From UPXZ01 sp047973025 (GTDB lineage Bacteria; Bacteroidota; Bacteroidia; Bacteroidales; Paludibacteraceae), in assembly GCA_047973025.1 (NCBI GenBank), contig JBKEBE010000058.1:1-24465 (forward strand): a stretch of DNA of 24,465 bases. Reading direction: 5' to 3'. This document shows positions 1-8,008 of this stretch, piece by piece. The notes below the pieces were generated by a model that was not told where the DNA came from, ran no database searches, and was given only the letters and a program-made list of their open reading frames with translations. The translations under genes and the position numbers were made by a program. The first letter of the stretch is position 1, and each line of letters opens with the position of its first letter.

Positions 1-110
1 AAATATCGTCATCTTTTGTCGCTTAACTAAACCCCATCACGGGTCTTAAACCGATTCCCCGAAAATGCTTCTTCAAACATCTTCGCTCCGCTCAATCACG
101 AAAGGGACTG

Positions 111-141
111 CAAAGGTAATACTTCTTTTGGCTCTACCAAA
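111..141 (-). promoter_or_regulatory. Leftward promoter P1 (proximal)
   Basis: On the minus strand TTTG (138-141) is followed after 19 bp by TACCTTTG (111-118). This matches the Bacteroidota housekeeping consensus TTTG / 19-21 bp / TAnnTTTG. It would start transcription near position 104, directed out of the window. Confidence 0.7.
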
Positions 142-241
142 AAATTTCTCACTTTTTTTTCAAAAATATTTCAGACTAATCATCCGCCGACTCCCATTAC
201 CCATCATCCTTCCCTGAAATCCTTTTCTCTAAAAGCGGGTG

Positions 242-273
242 CAAAGGTAAATAATTTATTGAAATTATACAAA
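242..273 (-). promoter_or_regulatory. Leftward promoter P2 (distal)
   Basis: On the minus strand TTTG (270-273), a 20-bp spacer and TACCTTTG (242-249) form a second consensus promoter. It has the same -7 octamer as P1, 131 bp away, and the same direction. Upstream DNA is very AT-rich, as around strong promoters. Confidence 0.7.
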
Positions 274-375
274 CTTTTTTTCTAGTATTGTTTAATAAAA
301 TCGCAATCATTTGATTTAGAATAAATTATTATTCTAAAATTAATTCCAAATTCAACAACATATACGATTGATCAA

Positions 376-410
376 ATAAAAACCCGAATAAAAAATTAAT
401 ATTCGGGTCT
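376..410 (-). terminator. Intrinsic terminator after pgk
   Basis: A 9-bp perfect stem (ACCCGAATA at 382-390 pairing with TATTCGGGT at 400-408, loop 9 nt) is followed on the minus strand by a T-rich tract. It sits about 25 bp past the pgk stop codon. The other strand also has T residues after the stem, so it may work in both directions. Confidence 0.75.
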
Positions 411-432
411 TTTATTTTATATGGGAATGGCA

Positions 433-1692
433 TTAAGCTTTAATAGCGGCAATTCCGGGAAGTACTAATCCTTGAATAGCTTCGAGTAATGCTCCACCAC
501 CGGTAGAAACGTATGACATGTCATTTACTAAACCAAATTTGTTTACACAGGCTACAGAATCACCACCACCCACGAGTGAAAAGGCTCCATTTCCGGTTGC
601 TTCGGCTACTGCTTCTCCGACTGCACGTGAGCCGTGAGTGAAGTTTTCAAATTCGAATACACCTGTCGGACCATTCCACAAAACAGTTTTTGATTTTTTG
701 ATTACATCTGCAAAGATTTTTTCGGTTTCAGGACCGATATCTAATCCTTCCCAACCATCGGGGATTTCACCGACAGGAACAATCTGCGTGTTTGCATCGT
801 TGCTGAAGGCGTCCGCTATTTTCGCATCAACAGCAAGAACCATATTGACCCCGTTTTTCTTCGCTTTTTCGAGAAGGTCAAGTGCCAAGTCAAGTTTATC
901 TTCTTCGCAAATGGAATTTCCTACATTTCCCCCAAGGGCTTTGGTAAAAGTATAGGTCATGCCTCCGGCAATAATCAGGTTATCTACTTTTGTAAGTAGA
1001 TTTTCGATGATTTCTATTTTGGTAGAAACTTTTGAGCCACCCATGATGGCTGTAAATGGACGTGCGGGATTTTCCATCAAAGCGTCAACGGCATCTACTT
1101 CTTTATTCATCAGGTATCCAAACATTTTGTGATCGGCATCGAAATAATCGGCGATGAGAGCGGTGGAAGCATGTGCACGGTGTGCTGTCCCGAAGGCATC
1201 ATTTACGTAAACATCTGCGTAAGATGCCAGTTTTTTGGCAAACTCTTTTTGTGATGCTTTTACTTCTTTTTTGGCGACTACTTTTTCTTCGTCAGTAGCT
1301 GTTTCCGGAAGACGGGGTTTGCCTTCTTCCTCGGCATAAAACCGCAGGTTCTCAAGCAATAACGCTTCTCCATCTTGCAATTGCGCGACCATTTTCTCGG
1401 TTTCATCGCCGATGGCGTCCGGCGCGAATTTTACGGCAACACTCAACAGTTCAGAAACTCTGTCAACGATGACTTTCAATGAAAATTTAGGATCTGGATT
1501 TTTCTTTGGACGTCCCATGTGAGAAGCGATGATTAATCTGCCCCCGTCGGCAATGATTTTTTTCAAAGTCGGCATTGCCGCGCGAATACGCGTGTCGTCC
1601 GTGATACGTTGGTTTTCATCTACCGGTACGTTAAAATCAACACGAACAAAGGCTTTTTTGCCTTTGAAATTAAATTTGTCTAATGTTTGCAT
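433..1692 (-). CDS. pgk: Phosphoglycerate kinase
   Basis: Glycolytic and gluconeogenic enzyme interconverting 1,3-bisphosphoglycerate plus ADP and 3-phosphoglycerate plus ATP in the cytoplasm. The 419-residue product is full length for the family. Visible signatures are RVDFNVP at residues 17-23 (substrate binding), SHMGRP at 57-62, a GGSKV segment in the hinge region, the nucleotide-site WNGPTGVFE around 340, and the C-terminal GGGDS segment. It is the last gene of a leftward set gcvH-purE-pgk; 111 bp separate it from purE, so it may have its own promoter, but I found no strong consensus there. A clear terminator follows. Identification is secure. Confidence 0.98.
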   Translation of the reverse strand: MQTLDKFNFKGKKAFVRVDFNVPVDENQRITDDTRIRAAMPTLKKIIADGGRLIIASHMGRPKKNPDPKFSLKVIVDRVSELLSVAVKFAPDAIGDETEKMVAQLQDGEALLLENLRFYAEEEGKPRLPETATDEEKVVAKKEVKASQKEFAKKLASYADVYVNDAFGTAHRAHASTALIADYFDADHKMFGYLMNKEVDAVDALMENPARPFTAIMGGSKVSTKIEIIENLLTKVDNLIIAGGMTYTFTKALGGNVGNSICEEDKLDLALDLLEKAKKNGVNMVLAVDAKIADAFSNDANTQIVPVGEIPDGWEGLDIGPETEKIFADVIKKSKTVLWNGPTGVFEFENFTHGSRAVGEAVAEATGNGAFSLVGGGDSVACVNKFGLVNDMSYVSTGGGALLEAIQGLVLPGIAAIKA

Positions 1693-1803
1693 ATTTTGAT
1701 AGTTAAATGTTTCGATTTTGATAATTCTGCAAGTTGACTGATAGCACCGTGGCTCATTTGCGAAAAAAGAAACGGCTTGTTGAACTAAAATCGGGGCTAC
1801 GAA

Positions 1804-2310
1804 TTAATTCGTTTTATACGCATATTTCAGTTCGCTGAGTTCTTCGTTGGCTTTCACGATTTTCTCTTTCAGGTTCTCTTTGTAATCGGCTAATTTTTGT
1901 TGCAACTCCTTATCGGCAACTGCGATTATTTGAGTAGCTAAAATTCCGGCATTCAGCGCGCCGTCAATTCCTACAGTTGCTACTGGAATGCCCGGGGGCA
2001 TCTGAACGATTGCCAATAAGGCATCCATACCATCTAATGAAGACTTGATGGGTACCCCGATTACGGGAAGCGTGGTCATGGAGGCGATTACGCCCGGTAA
2101 ATGAGCTGCCATTCCGGCTGCGGCTATTATTACCTGAACACCATTTTCTTTTGCTCCTTTTGCAAATATTTCGACTTCAGCGGGTGTACGGTGCGCGGAT
2201 AGGGCGTGAATTTCGAACGGGATTTCCATTTCATCGAGAAATTCCGCCGCTTTTTTCATAATGGGCAGATCGGATGTACTACCCATTATAATGGATACTT
2301 TTGGACTCAT
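1804..2310 (-). CDS. purE: N5-carboxyaminoimidazole ribonucleotide mutase (PurE class I)
   Basis: Cytoplasmic de novo purine enzyme that converts N5-CAIR to CAIR. The 168-residue length and sequence are those of bacterial class I PurE: the phosphate-binding GSTSDLP at residues 10-16, SAHRTP at 38-43 carrying the catalytic histidine (H40), and the GMAAHLPG segment typical of the family. It lies 32 bp downstream of gcvH on the same strand, so the two are probably co-transcribed. The pairing with gcvH loosely links one-carbon/glycine metabolism and purine synthesis. The C-terminal 30 residues are charged and helical. Confidence 0.97.
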   Translation of the reverse strand: MSPKVSIIMGSTSDLPIMKKAAEFLDEMEIPFEIHALSAHRTPAEVEIFAKGAKENGVQVIIAAAGMAAHLPGVIASMTTLPVIGVPIKSSLDGMDALLAIVQMPPGIPVATVGIDGALNAGILATQIIAVADKELQQKLADYKENLKEKIVKANEELSELKYAYKTN

Positions 2311-2342
2311 TGTGTTAAAAATTAAACCGAAATTAATCGGAT

Positions 2343-2717
2343 TTATCCAATTAATTCTTTGTATTCGTCAGCAGTAAGCAACGCTGCGGTATCCGGGTCG
2401 GTAACCGCAACTTTTACCATCCAGCCCTCTCCGTATGGATCATCGTTTACCAATTCGGGAGCGTCTTCCAGTTTTGCATTAAATTCTAAAATTTCACCGG
2501 AAACAGGCATCAATAAGTCTGAAACAGTTTTTACCGCTTCAACTGAGCCAAAAACTTCACCTGACGCGAGTGTTTCTCCAACAGTTTCTATTTCGAGAAA
2601 TACGACTTCGCCCAGTTCGCTTTGAGCATAGTCTGTAACTCCTACAATGGCAGTTTCTCCTTCAATTCTTACCCATTCGTGATCTTTTGTGTACATTAGA
2701 TTTTCAGGTACATTCAT
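2343..2717 (-). CDS. gcvH: Glycine cleavage system H protein
   Basis: Lipoyl-carrier protein that shuttles the aminomethyl group between the P, T and L proteins of the glycine cleavage system. The 124-residue product has the full H-protein fold: the N-terminal YTKDHEWV start and the lipoylation motif with modifiable lysine K63 in SVEAVKTVSD, followed by a typical acidic C-terminal half ending in ADEYKELIG. The ATG at 2717 is the natural start. No gcvP, gcvT or lipoate ligase is in view. GcvH-like LbpA proteins serve the sulfur-oxidising sHdr pathway, but this gene's position beside purE argues for the ordinary H protein. Confidence 0.96.
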   Translation of the reverse strand: MNVPENLMYTKDHEWVRIEGETAIVGVTDYAQSELGEVVFLEIETVGETLASGEVFGSVEAVKTVSDLLMPVSGEILEFNAKLEDAPELVNDDPYGEGWMVKVAVTDPDTAALLTADEYKELIG

Positions 2718-2771
2718 AACATTCTGATTTTAAGTGATTAATAGCTACATTTCTTTGGCATTTAGCCATCA

Positions 2772-2779
2772 CAAAGTTA
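2772..2779 (-). promoter_or_regulatory. -7 element upstream of gcvH
   Basis: TAACTTTG on the minus strand matches the Bacteroidota -7 consensus TAnnTTTG about 55 bp before the gcvH start. No good TTTG -33 element is visible, so confidence is moderate. It would drive gcvH-purE and possibly pgk. Confidence 0.45.
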
Positions 2780-2800
2780 ATAAAAATTCGATGCTCCGTG

Positions 2801-3901
2801 TTACTTATTTTTGGATAAATATAAATTAGTTTGAATCGGGAAATGATCAGATGTTTTTAAATTTCCCATTTTATATCCATCTACCGTAAAAGATTTATCG
2901 AACATGATGTAGTCGATCCGGAATCGATACAATGAATGGGCAAACGTCCATCCGGTGCCGTTGCCAGTTTCTTTGAAGGCATCCTTCAGATTTCCTTTTA
3001 TTTTTGTATAGGTATATGAAGCCGGAACATCGTTATAATCGCCACATGATATTATTTTGTAAGGCGATTCACTGATCAACTTAGCAATCGTATCTGCCTG
3101 ATTTGAACGCACTTTGTATGCTATACTCAGTTTTCGGGAAAAATATTTTGTCAGCGAACTGACTTTTTCGGATGATAAATCGTTTCTCAATTCGGCTGTT
3201 TGCTTCATATCGGCTATGGTTATCCGATTGGATTCCAAGTGGTTATTTACAAACCGTATCGTGTCATCGTCAATAACAATATCGGAAAAAATAGACAGAT
3301 TAAACTCCGAATTGAAGTCTATATTTCTTTTTTCGATAATTGGATATTTAGAAAGTGTAGCCACTCCGATGTTCATATTCCATTTATTAAGCTGGAAACT
3401 AACGTGTTTATGCGGATAAGCTACGAACAATCTCTCAAAGTCATCTTCTTGGAATTGATTCTCGTTTTTGCTGAAAGCAAATTCTTGCAAACACACTACA
3501 TCGGCATCCGTATCTAAAATGTATGTGATGACAGGATTGGGATTACCCGGAAGATGTTTTTTGAGTGATCCGGTAGTCATGGTATTGTACGACAACACCT
3601 TTATTTTGTGATAGTTTTCTGTATCTATTTCCGGTTTAAAAACATGGATGGGAAAAGCACTCCTTGCTATTCCGTTGAATACAATTAACGTTACCAATGA
3701 AAGCAGGAAGTACCATTTGCGAAACAAAAGCCAGAAGATAATAAAACCGACGTTGATAATCAGTAGCGGAAGTAATCCCAAGGAGAGATACGCTGTAAGC
3801 ATAAATGTATTTGGATTAACAACAGTGCCTACCTTTACCAGAACAAGCGCAAAAACCGCGAGAGTATTTAATAGTAAAAATATACCTTTTAAAAACTTCA
3901 T
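2801..3901 (-). CDS. Endonuclease/exonuclease/phosphatase-family protein with N-terminal membrane segments
   Basis: The 366-residue protein starts with about three hydrophobic segments (roughly residues 5-25, 35-58 and 63-82). A soluble domain of the endonuclease/exonuclease/phosphatase (DNase I-like) fold follows. Metal and catalytic signatures are visible in order: SYNT (N106), LQE (E140), NNHLES, a CGDYND segment, and the terminal SDHFPI with the conserved histidine. Membrane-anchored members of this family are common in Bacteroidota, and their substrate (DNA, phospholipid head group or inositol phosphate) is not known from sequence. It is the last gene of a three-gene leftward cluster after two rhomboid proteases, 77 bp downstream of the nearer one, so it is probably co-transcribed with them. 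Confidence 0.88.
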   Translation of the reverse strand: MKFLKGIFLLLNTLAVFALVLVKVGTVVNPNTFMLTAYLSLGLLPLLIINVGFIIFWLLFRKWYFLLSLVTLIVFNGIARSAFPIHVFKPEIDTENYHKIKVLSYNTMTTGSLKKHLPGNPNPVITYILDTDADVVCLQEFAFSKNENQFQEDDFERLFVAYPHKHVSFQLNKWNMNIGVATLSKYPIIEKRNIDFNSEFNLSIFSDIVIDDDTIRFVNNHLESNRITIADMKQTAELRNDLSSEKVSSLTKYFSRKLSIAYKVRSNQADTIAKLISESPYKIISCGDYNDVPASYTYTKIKGNLKDAFKETGNGTGWTFAHSLYRFRIDYIMFDKSFTVDGYKMGNLKTSDHFPIQTNLYLSKNK

Positions 3902-3978
3902 GAATGGATATAATATTTGAAAAAGGATCTGCTGTTACTTTGAAAATAATGAGTTTATCCGATTGGAAATGCGTAGTT

Positions 3979-4857
3979 CTATCTTTTCTGTTCAAACAAT
4001 TTCCGTTTTTCATCTGCCGAAAGACTCTCGTATCCGGAAGTTTTAATTTTGTCTAAAATTTTATCTATCGCTTTTTCGTCGGCTGCTTTTTTCTGATTGT
4101 ATTCCTCCGACGACATCTTCGGAGCGTGGTAAGTTGTTTTTTTTACTTTTGGACGTGAACGAAACAGGTTAACAAAAAAGTCAATAACACCGTTTATAAA
4201 AGAAGTAATATCTCTTCCATTTCTTTCGCCAACAACAAATAAGTATCCGGCTAAAGCGCCACCTAAATGCGCCAGTTCGCCTCCGGCATTACCCGAAGTT
4301 AAACCGAAAAAGCTAATAAGAACTGTTACAATTGCAATCCACTTCAATTTGATTCTACCAATGAGTAGTAATTGGACTTCCATATTTGGCGCTTTCACAG
4401 CCGAAGCGGTCAAAATTGCCAGAATAGAGCCGGAAGCACCCATTAACAAGCTGTAATAAACGGCAGCTTCGTAATAGGGGAACAGATTATAAGCAATTAT
4501 ATAAAATATGGCTCCGAGTAAACCGCCAAAAATATACAGTGAAAGTAATTGTTTTTCGGAATAATACATTAAGAATATTTTTCCAAACCAAAACAGCACG
4601 AGTAAATTGAAGAAAACATGGAAGAAACGTTCGTGATAAAACATATACGTTACAAGTGTCCAGACATGGGTAAGTAGCTGCTGAAGATTAGATGGTACAG
4701 CAAACCAGCGCGTAAACTCAATGTGGTTCAACTTAAATAGTTGCATTATCAAAGAAAAAGCACTGATAAGCAAAAATACACCCGCGTTCACATAGATAAG
4801 TTTAATTACCATGTTTCCGGTCTTAAATGTCCTCTTCAAATTGTCTATAAAATCCAT
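3979..4857 (-). CDS. Rhomboid family intramembrane serine protease
   Basis: Six-helix-type intramembrane protease that cleaves membrane-spanning substrates. The 292-residue sequence has the rhomboid landmarks: HVFFN (H80, N84) in helix 2, the catalytic serine S142 in GASGS, and the catalytic histidine H197 in AHLGG followed by the small-residue helix ALAGY. A charged C-terminal tail of about 75 residues (from 215) is cytoplasmic and lysine-rich. It lies 50 bp downstream of a second rhomboid gene on the same strand, so the pair looks like an old tandem duplication. The two sequences have diverged strongly outside the motifs. Confidence 0.95.
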   Translation of the reverse strand: MDFIDNLKRTFKTGNMVIKLIYVNAGVFLLISAFSLIMQLFKLNHIEFTRWFAVPSNLQQLLTHVWTLVTYMFYHERFFHVFFNLLVLFWFGKIFLMYYSEKQLLSLYIFGGLLGAIFYIIAYNLFPYYEAAVYYSLLMGASGSILAILTASAVKAPNMEVQLLLIGRIKLKWIAIVTVLISFFGLTSGNAGGELAHLGGALAGYLFVVGERNGRDITSFINGVIDFFVNLFRSRPKVKKTTYHAPKMSSEEYNQKKAADEKAIDKILDKIKTSGYESLSADEKRKLFEQKR

Positions 4858-4907
4858 CTTCTAAAAACCTGATTAAGAATAATTTTAAAAACTTGATAAA
4901 TTGAATT

Positions 4908-5702
4908 TTAGTTTTGACTATATAATTTACCTTTTTTCTTCCAAAATAAAATCAACAGCAACCCAAACAGCATGCCTCCTAAATGGGCAAAATGGGCAAC
5001 GCTGTCGCCTTGGAAGCTGGAAACGCCCAAAAACAATTCTACAACGGCATATCCGGCGATAAAATACCTGGCTTTAATTGGGATCGGTATGAAAAGCAGG
5101 AAAAGCTTTTGTTCCGGAAATAGCCAGCCAAAAGCCAATAAAATACCGAAGATAGCTCCCGATGCTCCAACCGTCAAAAGCGAATTTTGAAGTTGATTTT
5201 TCATCATCAAAATATCCGCGGATTGGACTTGACTTATATCTCCCGAAATTCTAAAATACCGGGATATTTTATCCATATATGGAATCAGGGCTTCACTATT
5301 TCCGGAAGAAATTGCCGTATCCATAGCAGAGAATATACTTCCCATATCGATGTACCAAAATAACTGCTGTACCAGACCGGCACCGATACCCGAAACCAAA
5401 TAATAAATCAAAAATTTTCGACCGCCCCATACTTGTTCCAAAATTGGTCCAAACATAAACAAGGCAAACATATTGAAAAAAATATGAGATATATTCGGAA
5501 ACGGAGCATGCATGAACATGTAGGTAACTACCTGAATAATGTTAAACTTTTCTGAACCAAAATAGTGCATACCGAGCAGATCTTCCAATTGAATATTGAA
5601 CCCCCAACGCCTCAAAATATTCGGGAGCAGCCATGCAGCCAAGAATAGAATAAAATTGATGACAAGCAGGTTTTTTACTATAGGTGGCAGGTTTCTATTC
5701 AT
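4908..5702 (-). CDS. Rhomboid family intramembrane serine protease (second paralogue)
   Basis: This 264-residue rhomboid has catalytic S181 in GASGA and H240 in AHLGG, with HIFFN (H73, N77) in the second helix and a WGGRKFLIYY turn after it. Between the second helix and the serine helix is a polar insert of about 50 residues (roughly 120-172) that its neighbour lacks. This insert could form a periplasmic or substrate-gating loop. It is the first gene of the leftward cluster rhomboid-rhomboid-phosphatase and is divergent from the HU gene. Both active-site residues are present, so it should be an active protease. The substrate is unknown. Confidence 0.95.
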   Translation of the reverse strand: MNRNLPPIVKNLLVINFILFLAAWLLPNILRRWGFNIQLEDLLGMHYFGSEKFNIIQVVTYMFMHAPFPNISHIFFNMFALFMFGPILEQVWGGRKFLIYYLVSGIGAGLVQQLFWYIDMGSIFSAMDTAISSGNSEALIPYMDKISRYFRISGDISQVQSADILMMKNQLQNSLLTVGASGAIFGILLAFGWLFPEQKLFLLFIPIPIKARYFIAGYAVVELFLGVSSFQGDSVAHFAHLGGMLFGLLLILFWKKKGKLYSQN

Positions 5703-5727
5703 AATGAAGTACAGTTTGTTTGAACGA

Positions 5728-5735
5728 CAAAATTA
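5728..5735 (-). promoter_or_regulatory. -7 element upstream of the rhomboid cluster
   Basis: TAATTTTG on the minus strand matches TAnnTTTG and lies 26 bp before the ATG of the upstream rhomboid gene. The -33 region is AT-rich without a clear TTTG. Confidence 0.45.
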
Positions 5736-5838
5736 CTAAAAAAAGTTAGAAATGATGTTATTAAGCACAAAATCAAGAAAAGTAACAAAAAAAGAACGAA
5801 TTATCTCACAAATATTTTTTTTTTAATTTTACAATCAT

Positions 5839-5846
5839 TACATTTG
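5839..5846 (+). promoter_or_regulatory. -7 element of the HU gene
   Basis: TACATTTG fits the Bacteroidota -7 consensus, about 41 bp before the HU start codon. The expected -33 position falls in a run of T rather than a clear TTTG. Confidence 0.55.
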
Positions 5847-5887
5847 TAAGGAAAAATTTATGTTTAATTATCTTAAATTAAAAAACC

Positions 5888-6160
5888 ATGAACAAAGCTG
5901 AATTAATTAGCGCAATTGCTGAAGCGTCAGGCTTAACCAAGGCTGACTCAAAAAGAGCCCTTGACGCAACTATTAAAAGCATTACCGCATCTCTAAAAAA
6001 AGGAGATAAAGTGAGCTTAGTTGGTTTTGGAACATTTTCCGTTGCAAAACGTGCTGCCAGAACCGGCGTCAACCCTTCTACAAAAAAATCAATCAAAATT
6101 CCCGCAAAAAAAGTAGCCAAATTCAAAGCAGGATCTGACCTTGCTACTGCTGTAAAATAA
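5888..6160 (+). CDS. HU-family DNA-binding protein
   Basis: Histone-like dimeric protein that bends and compacts DNA. The 90-residue product is exactly HU-sized, with the N-terminal helical dimerisation part (MNKAELI onward) and the conserved VSLVGFGTF turn at about 42-50. The DNA-binding arm follows, with the conserved proline in the NPSTKK segment, and the protein ends in a basic tail. It is a single-gene transcription unit with its own promoter and terminator, as expected for an abundant protein. Confidence 0.97.
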   Translation: MNKAELISAIAEASGLTKADSKRALDATIKSITASLKKGDKVSLVGFGTFSVAKRAARTGVNPSTKKSIKIPAKKVAKFKAGSDLATAVK

Positions 6161-6181
6161 CCTTTATACAATTAAGAAATT

Positions 6182-6219
6182 AAAGAGACTGTCTCAGAAA
6201 GACGATAGTCTCTTTTTTT
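6182..6219 (+). terminator. Intrinsic terminator of the HU gene
   Basis: A perfect 9-bp stem, AAAGAGACT (6182-6190) with AGTCTCTTT (6207-6215), is followed by a T run through 6219. It lies about 20 bp after the HU stop codon. Confidence 0.85.
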
Positions 6220-6465
6220 ATATACACACTGACTAAAAATTTCATCAAACACTTGTACTATAGCGTATTATTTCATTTTTCGTTTCTATAAATCAAACTC
6301 AACCGAAATACAGCTACATACGCTATTCAAGTCATCAATCTAAGTACCGAATAAATCTGTTACACAACTGTTTAGATAAAAAAAAACCTTAATGATCTTG
6401 GTAAGGCAAAGATAAATATCAATACTATTTTTTAGCATATTTTCTAAATATTTATTGATTTTTAA
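6220..6465. other. AT-rich intergenic stretch before the cyclic-DPG synthetase-like gene
   Basis: No open frame or RNA gene is recognised between the HU terminator and the next promoter. A 9-bp inverted repeat, ATAGCGTAT (6260-6268) with ATACGCTAT (6318-6326), encloses 49 nt. A short CCTTA/TAAGG hairpin with a neighbouring A tract lies near 6380-6406. Neither is strong enough to name. Confidence 0.4.
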
Positions 6466-6495
6466 TTGGTCAGTCCGTTTAATCTTTTAACTTTG
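6466..6495 (+). promoter_or_regulatory. Promoter of the cyclic-DPG synthetase-like gene
   Basis: TTG (6466-6468), a 19-bp spacer and TAACTTTG (6488-6495) match the Bacteroidota -33/-7 pattern. Transcription would begin near 6502, giving a leader of about 30 nt to the ATG at 6531. Confidence 0.7.
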
Positions 6496-6530
6496 CAAAA
6501 TAAACACGAACACATAAAAAACCATTATTT

Positions 6531-7871
6531 ATGCAAAACAAAAAGAAAAAAGTCATTATCATTGGCGCTGCAGGGCGTGATTTTCACAATTTCAACACCT
6601 ATTTCAGAGACAATGAGATGTACGATGTAGTCGCTTTTACCGCGGCGCAAATACCGGACATTGATGGAAGGAAATACCCTTCGGAATTGGCAGGAAAACT
6701 TTACCCTGCAGGAATTCCTATATACTCGGAAACGGATTTGGCGAAATTGATCAAAGAATTGAAAGCGGATATCTGTGTATTCGCATACAGCGACATACCC
6801 TATAATCGCGTGATGAGCATAAGTGCCATTGTAAACGCCGCCGGAGCCGACTTTATGTTGCTCGGTCCGGCACAGACACAACTCAAAAGCACGAAGCCGG
6901 TCGTTGCCATTGGCGCGGTAAGAACAGGGTGCGGCAAAAGCCAAACATCGCGAAAAGTTATCGAAGTTTTGATGAAGATGGGGCTGAAAGTGGTAGCAGT
7001 ACGTCATCCCATGCCCTATGGAAATCTGGTAGAGCAAAAAGTGCAACGGTTTGCTACGATTGACGACCTGAAAAAACACAAATGTACTATCGAAGAAATG
7101 GAAGAGTACGAACCGCACGTAGTACGAGGCAATGTAATCTACGCGGGCGTTGACTACGAAGCCATCTTGCGGGAAGCCGAGAAAGAAGCGGATGTGATAA
7201 TCTGGGATGGTGGAAACAACGATTTCTCGTTTTACAAACCCGACCTGATGATTACGGTAGTCGACCCGCATCGCCCCGGAAACGAGCTTGCCTACTATCC
7301 GGGTGAAGTTACTTTACGAGTTGCCGATGTGGTAGTTATCAACAAAATGGACAGCGCTCCGCCCGAAAATATCCAAATCGTGCGAGAAAGCATTGAAAAA
7401 GTGAACCCGAAGGCGGTAGTAATTGATGCCGCATCTCCTTTGACCGTACACCAACCGGAATTGATTAAAAGAAGACGAGTGCTCGTAGTGGAAGATGGTC
7501 CTACCCTAACGCACGGCGAAATGAAACTCGGTGCCGGAACAGTCGCGGCTAATAAATACGGCGCGAAGGAATTAGTTGATCCGAGACCCTACGTCGTTGG
7601 GAAATTAGCCGAGACTTTCAAAACCTATCCGGGAATTGGCACTTTACTTCCGGCAATGGGCTATGGCAAGCAACAAATTGCCGATTTGGAAAAAACCATC
7701 AACAACACAGACTGCGATACGGTGGTAATAGCGACGCCGATTGATTTACAACGCATCGTAAAAATCAACAAACCTTCCACCAAAGTAGATTATGAGTTGG
7801 AAGAAATCGGTCATCCGAAATTAGACGAAGTGATTGGGGAGTTTGTAAATAAAATTGGTTTGACGAAATAG
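6531..7871 (+). CDS. Cyclic 2,3-diphosphoglycerate synthetase-family P-loop NTPase
   Basis: The 446-residue protein belongs to the P-loop family typified by archaeal cyclic 2,3-diphosphoglycerate synthetase; bacterial members are often labelled predicted GTPases. An N-terminal Rossmann-like segment (GAAGRDFHNF at 12-21) precedes the Walker A motif GAVRTGCGKS at 128-137, an aspartate-containing IWDGGNND at 224-231 and NKMD at 271-274, which resembles the GTPase G4 motif. In methanogens the enzyme closes 2,3-DPG into the cyclic compound with ATP; whether bacterial members do this is unproven. It stands alone with its own promoter and strong terminator, and the only glycolytic neighbour (pgk) is in another unit. 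Family assignment is firm, exact reaction uncertain. Confidence 0.85.
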   Translation: MQNKKKKVIIIGAAGRDFHNFNTYFRDNEMYDVVAFTAAQIPDIDGRKYPSELAGKLYPAGIPIYSETDLAKLIKELKADICVFAYSDIPYNRVMSISAIVNAAGADFMLLGPAQTQLKSTKPVVAIGAVRTGCGKSQTSRKVIEVLMKMGLKVVAVRHPMPYGNLVEQKVQRFATIDDLKKHKCTIEEMEEYEPHVVRGNVIYAGVDYEAILREAEKEADVIIWDGGNNDFSFYKPDLMITVVDPHRPGNELAYYPGEVTLRVADVVVINKMDSAPPENIQIVRESIEKVNPKAVVIDAASPLTVHQPELIKRRRVLVVEDGPTLTHGEMKLGAGTVAANKYGAKELVDPRPYVVGKLAETFKTYPGIGTLLPAMGYGKQQIADLEKTINNTDCDTVVIATPIDLQRIVKINKPSTKVDYELEEIGHPKLDEVIGEFVNKIGLTK

Positions 7872-7890
7872 CGTGATTCGCAAAAGACAC

Positions 7891-7924
7891 AAAACAAGGC
7901 GGTCAAAATCGCCTTGTTTTGTTT
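7891..7924 (+). terminator. Intrinsic terminator after the cyclic-DPG synthetase-like gene
   Basis: An 11-bp perfect stem, AAAACAAGGCG (7891-7901) with CGCCTTGTTTT (7910-7920), has an 8-nt loop and ends in T-rich sequence. It lies 20 bp after the stop codon, between two convergent transcription units. Confidence 0.85.
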
Positions 7925-8008
7925 AGACAAAAGTATGAAATCAAATAGAATCTTCACTTTAATCCTAAAAAAACATCTTCAATAGACGTTCCAAAATAGT
8001 CTTTCAAG

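Larger units (their letters stand above)
1..432. other. Intergenic region with leftward promoters and pgk terminator
   Basis: No convincing protein gene lies here. Read on the minus strand it contains the pgk terminator near 380-410 and then two tandem leftward promoters (listed separately). Downstream of these is a GC-richer leader (1-110, minus strand) without an open frame; the only ATG there opens a peptide of about 17 codons. Two strong promoters followed by an untranslated leader would fit a stable-RNA (for example rRNA) operon just beyond the left edge. That is an inference, because no rRNA or tRNA sequence is visible inside the window. Confidence 0.5.

Noticed and set aside
2343..2717. 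GcvH considered as an LbpA-type lipoate-binding partner for the Hdr/Qmo-like operon
   Set aside because: It lies 5 kb away beside purE, has the ordinary H-protein sequence, and the operon has no HdrB-type subunit as in the sHdr pathway.
5878..6171. Minus-strand open frame across the HU gene
   Set aside because: It is an exact antisense shadow of HU, which has clear family identity, promoter and terminator.
6380..6414. Minus-strand TATCTTTG followed by a small hairpin and T run, looking like a tiny transcription unit
   Set aside because: The predicted start would fall inside the hairpin and there is no room for a product; the stem is only 5 bp.
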